Assembly (NCBI RefSeq): GCF_963583255.1 | Contig: NC_084813.1 | Location: forward strand, 4,342,501-4,406,500 | Source: Pyrus communis | Lineage: Eukaryota; Streptophyta; Magnoliopsida; Rosales; Rosaceae | Reading direction: 5' to 3' | DNA: 64,000 bases | Shown: positions 58,168-64,000 of the stretch, piece by piece | How the letters are laid out: every line of letters begins with the position of its first letter | Position numbering within the stretch: position 1 is the first letter of the stretch | Notes under the pieces: generated by a model | Database searches by the model: none | What the model saw: only the letters and a program-made list of their open reading frames with translations | Told to the model about the DNA's origin: nothing | Made by a program: the position numbers and the translations under genes

Positions 58168-61100
58168 ATGGCTTCGTTATTTAAGGTAAATAAATTGCAG
58201 CATTGCTCCTTTAAATTTGGCGCTTTGATCTTGTAAAAAACTGATGAAGACACCAGCTTATCCTTTCTGGTTGGACATGGATGTTATAAACCCGCTGTTT
58301 CGCTCGTTTCTTTACCTCCTTTTTCGCCATTTTGGCTTCTTTTTGTTTTTTCGTTAGGACCAATCAAAGCTGTCGCAGTACCGGGATAGAAGGTTTCCGG
58401 GGTCACAAGAGGAGTTTGAACAAGCACTCTTGGCATCAACAACTGTTTACATTGGGAATATGTCCTTCTACACGACAGAAGAGCAAGTTTACGAGCTCTT
58501 CTCTCGCGCTGGAGAAATTAAGAAGATAATTATGGGCTTGGATAAGAATACCAAAACCCCTTGTGGTTTTTGTTTTGTCCTGTAAGGCTTCATTCCTCTT
58601 TTTCTTCTTCTTCATATTGTTAATGCCTTGCAAGGAAAAAGTTTAGGGGTTATTAAGAGTCAATTTTGAATTAACTGATTGGCGTCATTTACCTGAGGTT
58701 GCGGTGAAGAGAGGCGGTACTCCCGCCCCTGTTCTTGTTGTTGCTTAAACTATGGCTAGCAAGTGTCAAGCATTATATTTTGTCGAAGTGCACATTGTAC
58801 CTGCCCCAAATTGGATCTTTTGTTTTACCATGAGAACTGAGAAGCTCTTCATATGTTATGCTTTAAATTGATTCTATTATGGTTCAGAAGTTTATCATTT
58901 CTTAGCGGCCTTTGTCAAGATATGTGTACCATGTAACTTGGTCCTGTAAGTTGAGAATTAGTAAAAGGCACTTTTTCCCCCTTTCTGAGTGTTAGATGCT
59001 TAATCCATATGCATTTATTAACAGATACTATTCTCGAGAGGATACTGAGGATGCTGTAAAGTATATTAGTGGGACTATTCTTGATGATCGCCCTATTCGT
59101 GTGGATTTTGATTGGGGATTTCAAGAGGGAAGGCAATGGGGTCGTGGGCGAAGTGGTGGACAGGTTGATTACTCTGCTTTCTTGCCATGGGAAAAATGTA
59201 CATTCTGATTGTTTTGATTTTATCTTCTCTGTTTTGCAGGTGCGCGATGAGTATCGTACTGATTATGATCCTGATATCCTTTTGATTAGTGTGGAATGTC
59301 TGGAAAAGCTTTCTTTAGTATGCTTTATAAATTATAGTGTTGCTTGCTCCTCTGGGGTGCCAAGCTTTTATTTTTCTTGCAAATCTAGGTCGATTGTCCA
59401 TGCTAAACTTATGTATGCAGTTCCCTTTGCATTCAATTTCTATTCAAGTTCTTTTTCTATCATGGTTTCTGTTTCACACACTTGAGAATTGGTAGGAGTG
59501 GGAGCACATTGTATATGCTTAAAACTGTGCAGGGCTGTATATTCTACTTCGAGACTATTTACTGGGTGGATAAATTCTTGTAGGTTGTGCTTTTCTGTGA
59601 ACCTGTACCTACTTAATTTTAGATTATGAATGTGATGGATATTAGTTCATCAGTGGGTACCTTATGGCACTACTGTGCTGCCGTAAATTTACGGACTCAT
59701 GTCGTCTTAACTTTTCCAAATTAGAACTTTTTAACTCGGTCAACCCATCTCCTGTTCTAGGTCAGCAATATCTACTGTAATTACTGTTTGGTTTCGCTAT
59801 TCTTTTGCGGATAGACATTAAGTTTATACCTTTTTTCCCTCTACTATATGTTTTTTTTTTATCCTTATGTATTCTCTAGTAGCTAGAGTTGCAGAAAGAA
59901 GATATAAATTGTGTAGGTCTTTGCGGCTTAAATTTTATCTGACATTCAGTCCAAGTAAACCACTTCTCTTTTTCTTTTCTTATGATGTGCTTAGAATTAA
60001 TTTATGCTTTTAAATTCGAAATCATTCTGGTTCATATGTATTTGAGTTGCTATGAGCACCCATTTTGCATTTGACTTGTGGTGTTTCTGTTCACTTTCTG
60101 GTTGTGAAGAATTTTCTATTTAAAAAGTACAGCATTTTCAAAAATTAAAGCAGGTGATGGATATTTAATCTGCATTATTGAATACGAGATGAAAAAAACA
60201 TTTATCTTTTGTTTCCTTAATATGTTATACGTAGAGGTGGATATGGTAAGTTAGTTCAACAAGAGTTGGAAGCTCAAAGAACACTTGTTGATTATGGAAC
60301 TGGATCATTGGGCTCTTTCCCTCAAGCCATGCCACCTCAGTGTAAGTTACTTAACTAATTGATCTATTTCTAGCTTTAAACTTTATGTATAGTTTAAGAG
60401 ATTTGGATCTTTTTCTGGAGCGGTTGTCTTTGCTTATATAGTTACATTAGGGTTTTAGAGTAGGTTGATTGCAGGTGCACTGTGTACTGATAACTGCATC
60501 CTTAGCAAAGAACCTAACCTGAAATGGTGCAGCCAAGCATCCTCCAGATGGAGAGTGGACCTAACCTAACGGGAAATTTCTGAGCTTTATAAGCTGAAAT
60601 GTCTTGATAGGTCAAACAACTTTTCATTGTGTTGTGAGCTATAGGAATAGGCAACGCATACAGGTTGTCTCCAACTGCCACTGATTAGAATAGTCTGGGA
60701 ATTGCCATTTTAATGATTCCAAATTTCACTCAATTATTACCTATTCACTAGTGCACACATGATCGAAAAGTCAGTGAATTATTGAAATACGTCTCATTTC
60801 TCTAGCATTTTGGTGTCTCGTATTTGGAAATTTTGAATAGCCAGCAAAAAGTATGTTTCAAAGAAAAACTAAGTGCTGGAAAATATAGACATTGGATTCA
60901 TATTGCAAAACATAAGTGAGGTGGAATTTGGGTGGGGTGGGGTGGAAGAACTACTGATCTGTGTGTCACGACCGCAAATAGAACCTGTAGATTCATGCAC
61001 TGCATCAGGATTGAATGCAATTATCTGAAGGGACAACAGACTTTTAGTAGCGAGCCTGTTGAGATACATAACTGTTGGCTATCGTGGTGTAAAGTAGAGT

Positions 61101-61792
61101 TTAGTCCAGTGTATTGATAAACATGATAGAGTTCCTCTTTTAACGCTTTTGAGTTTTAAATCGTTCAGATGGTAGACATGGTGGAGGCCCGAATCATGGG
61201 GGTACTCATCGTCCTCGCAGAGGTATCAATTATTAAAAATATTTCTATGATTGGTGTACTAGATTTGTACAGTCGTTTCTGCCGTTTTTGTTGACAACTT
61301 TTTTGAACAACTGATTTAATTTGATACTTATTTGCCAAAGCAGATTATCCTCGGAAGCGGTACCGAGATGATGACCGCCAATCATATGACAACTCAAAGA
61401 GAAACTCGGATTATGAATCGCAGAAGAGCTCTGATCTCGAATCTAGACCAGTAATTTCTAACGACTTATGTCCCAATTCGTTTTGAATCCTCTTAATTTA
61501 ATTTATATGGTATTTGCAATTGCCAACCTGTTTGCCATGCAATGAAATATCGTCTCTATGACCGAAAGAGTTCCAGTTCACATGTTCATTGATGTTCCTG
61601 TTTCCTCTCTTTCATTGAAATGGCAACGCGGGGGCAATTGTACATTCACTGTTGAAACCAAAAAGTATAAAGAAGGCAAGACGGCGTTTTAATTTATATA
61701 TTTGTTATTTGCTGCAACAGGAGAAAAATCCACGGTTTCGTGAGAGTGGTGACTCTGATGACGATGAAGATGAGCAGAAGCGGCAAGCTTAA
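58168..61792 (+). CDS. CBP20: CBP20, nuclear cap-binding complex small subunit (8 coding exons)
   Basis: Binds the m7G cap of nascent RNA with CBP80; acts in splicing, export and miRNA processing in the nucleus. Exons: 58168-58185, 58358-58581, 59025-59163, 59240-59273, 60231-60341, 61169-61222, 61344-61450, 61721-61792, in phase to 759 nt (252 aa). The RRM shows RNP2 VYIGNMSF and RNP1 CGFCFVLYY. The N-terminal [19 protein letters not shown] segment and the C-terminal [39 protein letters not shown] region are the conserved cap-binding elements. A plant-type Arg/Asp-rich tail follows ([15 protein letters not shown]; ends [13 protein letters not shown]). The intron between exons 4 and 5 is U12-type. 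Convergent with RPN1 at the right. Confidence 0.96.
59274..60230 (+). other. U12-type AT-AC intron in CBP20
   Basis: The intron starts ATATCCTTTT, the exact minor-spliceosome donor consensus, and ends TTATAC. The branch-point string TTCCTTAAT lies at 60213-60221, about 10 nt before the AC end. Only this boundary restores the frame ...YDP-G-RGGYGKL; any GT-AG choice breaks it. Length is 957 nt. Confidence 0.95.
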
Positions 61793-62850
61793 TCAGATTC
61801 CACAGCCGGGGGATTGATCAGTGGACTGACACTTTACGGCAGATAGAATTCAACGGTGTCCAAATCGGAATGTTGACTTAATTCTGCCCCAGACAACTTG
61901 AAGACATGATCATCTTTTGTAGATTTCATTTCTTGAAGGCCTAGTTTTTGCATTTAGTCCTGCACAGGAGAGTAATCAACTACATATATGTTAGTATTTG
62001 CATGGATTCGCTTGCGCTCGAGATAAGGAGATTGAGAATGAGCATTCTACTTGAACATTTCACTAGTCATTCCGAAAAGCTACAGCATGTTTCGATATCT
62101 AGCCTCAAATGATTATTATTCCATGTACCTGTAACTTTGGCTGCTGTTGCTAGTTTTCGATATCTAGCCTCAAACGGAAGGATCTTTCTTGATAGATCCT
62201 TCCGTTTTGAGGAAAGTTTACCAGAGAAGGTAGTCAATCGTAGATCAGCGGGTTTTGGTTGCCAGCGAACACTTAAAGGATGTCGTCGAATGGGTATCCA
62301 TCCTGGGATGTGGAGTGTGTCGGAGAGTGAACACAAGAAGAACAATAGAGTCTTTTCTTACTAAGTGGGGTCGGCTATATGAATCTTAGAATGTTATTGC
62401 GCTCGGTTTTGTGTCACGTCTTCCATTAGATTCAAGTACTCAGTTTTTCCTTAGAGTCTTCCAAAGTCCTTGGTCTTCCTCTACCATTTTGGCCTTGAAC
62501 CTTTATCTACGTTCGACAATGTTCAACAATGTTCTTTCTATGTTCAAGGACATCAATCAAATCACTTTCGCTAAGAGAGAAATTAACTTGTACAAAACTA
62601 ATGCTCAAATCTTAATCTGGTATTTCCATTGAGAAATGAGGCTATGGCCTCCTCTTATTAAGAGTGCAAGCTGGATGTTCATCCACCATGTCCGAGTTTT
62701 CCTTATATGAAATCTTGGTCTTCTAACTTAAAAGTCTAGCTTTGCATCCGTCCCATGACCCAGTCCCCCCACTGATTGGGACTTCAATGCCGTGGCCGGT
62801 GGAGCCTGATAGTCGGACATTGACTTGAGCCATTTTTCTTAACAAACAAG
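61793..62850. other. CBP20 3' region and dispersed repeat DNA
   Basis: The CBP20 3' UTR is followed by a 20-bp direct repeat and hairpin (62090-62212). Then comes a stretch (about 62360-62515, AAGTGGGGTCGGCTATATGA, ...TTCCATTAGATTCAAGTACT, GGTCTTCCTCTACCATTTTGG) that I recall as a widespread plant repeat near LINE 3' ends. That identification is tentative. No gene. Confidence 0.4.
62168..62212. repeat. Stem-loop downstream of CBP20
   Basis: CCTCAAACGGAAGGATCT (62168-62185) is inverted as AGATCCTTCCGTTTTGAGG (62194-62212) with one extra T and an 8-nt loop. TTTCGATATCTAGCCTCAAA also occurs as a direct repeat at 62090 and 62155, the latter running into the hairpin. Confidence 0.85.
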
Positions 62851-62936
62851 TGGGAGAAGCAGGATTCGAACCTACATAGATAAACTCCAACAAAATTTAC
62901 AGTCCGTCACTTATAACCGCTCTGGAAGGTCAACCC
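62851..62936 (-). pseudogene. Organelle-type tRNA-Tyr(GUA) relic
   Basis: The minus strand shows an 86-nt class-II tRNA shape. A D-arm-like segment (AGCGGTTAT) comes first, then an anticodon loop CTGTAAA (anticodon GUA). A long variable arm follows, then a perfect T arm (GTAGG TTCGAAT CCTGC), TTCTCCC and an A discriminator. The 5' acceptor strand (GGGTTGA) pairs with only about three of seven bases and the anticodon stem is weak, so it should not fold properly. A long variable arm on tRNA-Tyr is a bacterial/organellar trait, so it probably derives from mitochondrial (or plastid) DNA. Confidence 0.7.
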
Positions 62937-63336
62937 AACTCTAACTCATTTATGTACAACTTGGATGGTTTCATTAGGTTGCCAAAAAATGACCCAAACC
63001 AAACCCAATGCGAAATGAGTAAACGTAGCTCGTGTTTGGGTTCCAAAACTTTCTTCGGTTGAGCTCAACCTCACACTAACATGTTTTGTCCAAAACTAAG
63101 TAAACAAAGTGAAATTCTTCACGATTATCAATCGTTTCCAAAGGGAGATTTCACAAATTTGAAGAGTTCACCAGATACAGCGAAGGGTATATGAGTAAAT
63201 AAAACTAAAGTAATACAGAGTCATGTTACACAATCAACAGTCACTGAATGCAGTTGCTAAAAACATGCTTCCAAGAAAAATATGGCATTCATCAAAGATT
63301 ACACTCTCGAGACATTTGTTGGGCGAACCGGACTAA
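62937..63336. other. Spacer between the tRNA relic and the RPN1 3' end
   Basis: AT-rich, probably includes the RPN1 3' UTR (minus strand). No gene seen. Confidence 0.4.
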
Positions 63337-64000
63337 CTAGTTATCTTCTCTGTAGTCTGGATTCTCTTTCAGAATAACGAACCCTTCCAAGATGGGAGAC
63401 AGGGGGATATACCTGTAAGAAATGAACAATTGTTAGCGCGTCATAGCGGTAAAACAGCAAGTCAGTGAAACACAAGCACTACAGGGAAAAATTCATACTT
63501 TTCGGTAGCCAGCTCCGCTCTATCACCCGCAGCAAGAAGAACCGGTGTTGAGTGGGTCTGGAAACCCGTGATTGTTTTGGGACGACCAGCCTGGCCAACC
63601 ACATCAACAGCTTGTCCCACTCGAACAGGGACTGACAGTGGTTTGAGATTCTCGTCCACAGTCAACAACATTCTCGGCTAGCACAAGAAAAACAATTACC
63701 GATAGTGAGAAAGACCAAATCTAATTACCGGGGAAAGCAACGTATAAAGAAGAAAGTGTTCAAACACCAACCTGCATTGCCAAAGTAATAAAGTAGAGAA
63801 TGTAATGATATTTAGCCAGAATGATGGCTTTCATATCAAGACATGCATGCAGCACGGTAATGATTCCAGCAAGTGCCGTTCTGTAAGTAGAAGGATAATT
63901 TATACATGTTAGACTAAGCCACCGAGAGCCATTCTGTCAGTAGTAATGACAAGGGTGTATTTGCAAACAAGGTTACTCACGGTGATAGCAAGAAGCGATC
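63337..64000 (-). CDS. RPN1: 26S proteasome base subunit RPN1 (PSMD2), 3' end, partial
   Basis: RPN1 is the scaffold subunit of the proteasome base that docks ubiquitin receptors and shuttle factors. Four exons are visible in gene order: 63981-64000 (continues beyond the window; reads RFLLSP), 63772-63880, 63499-63677 and 63337-63412. They join in phase: [20 protein letters not shown]...[67 protein letters not shown], then [25 protein letters not shown] and stop. This matches the highly conserved RPN1 C terminus. GT-AG introns throughout. Only the last roughly 125 residues are present; the gene's 5' part lies to the right of the window. Confidence 0.93.

Noticed and set aside
62360..62632. 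Short ORFs after CBP20 as a gene
   Set aside because: Text matches a repeat I recall near plant LINE ends and has no intact domain; too uncertain to annotate as coding.

Overview
This is plant nuclear DNA. The genes are intron-rich with AT-rich introns, eudicot-like proteins, microsatellites, and several families of LTR retrotransposon, SINE and MITE. The protein set and repeat style suggest a woody rosid, possibly Rosaceae (apple or pear type), but that is an impression and not a proof. I see no bacterial operon and no CRISPR array.

Layout. (1) 1972-19560, minus: a complete 24-exon P4-ATPase (phospholipid flippase, ALA2 type, 1106 aa) whose introns hold a SINE, two tandem duplications and two consecutive GC-AG introns. 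(2) 19565-24430: a tandem duplication of about 530 bp beside its 5' end, then a decayed non-autonomous LTR element of mosaic origin. (3) 24440-30933, minus: a degenerate Ty1/copia element split by a 1966-bp solo LTR. (4) 31549-36936: a Harbinger-like MITE, a reticulon-like pseudogene (minus) with two in-frame stops, and a long-TIR Mutator-type element carrying a piece of a TIR1/AFB auxin-receptor gene. (5) 37589-48277: two tyrosine-aminotransferase-like genes arranged tail to tail, with identical lengths for exons 2-7. (6) 50404-55007, minus: RPB6 (shared subunit of RNA polymerases I, II and III), a copia gag relic, and an intronless P-class PPR protein. (7) 58168-61792, plus: CBP20, the small cap-binding subunit, with a textbook U12-type AT-AC intron. 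(8) 62851-62936: an organelle-type tRNA-Tyr relic. (9) 63337-64000, minus: the 3' end of the proteasome base subunit RPN1, which runs off the right edge.

The genes are unrelated housekeeping functions: lipid flipping, amino-acid transamination, transcription, organelle RNA processing, cap binding and proteolysis. They do not form a pathway. Only the two aminotransferases are related, through local duplication. All exon models were built by hand from reading frame, splice sites and remembered family conservation. Exon lengths were checked to add up in phase for ALA2, both TATs, RPB6, CBP20 and the visible part of RPN1.

I found no convincing new multi-gene system. The most notable items are the splicing features, the gene-capturing Mutator element, the reticulon pseudogene, the nested retrotransposons and the organelle-type tRNA relic.
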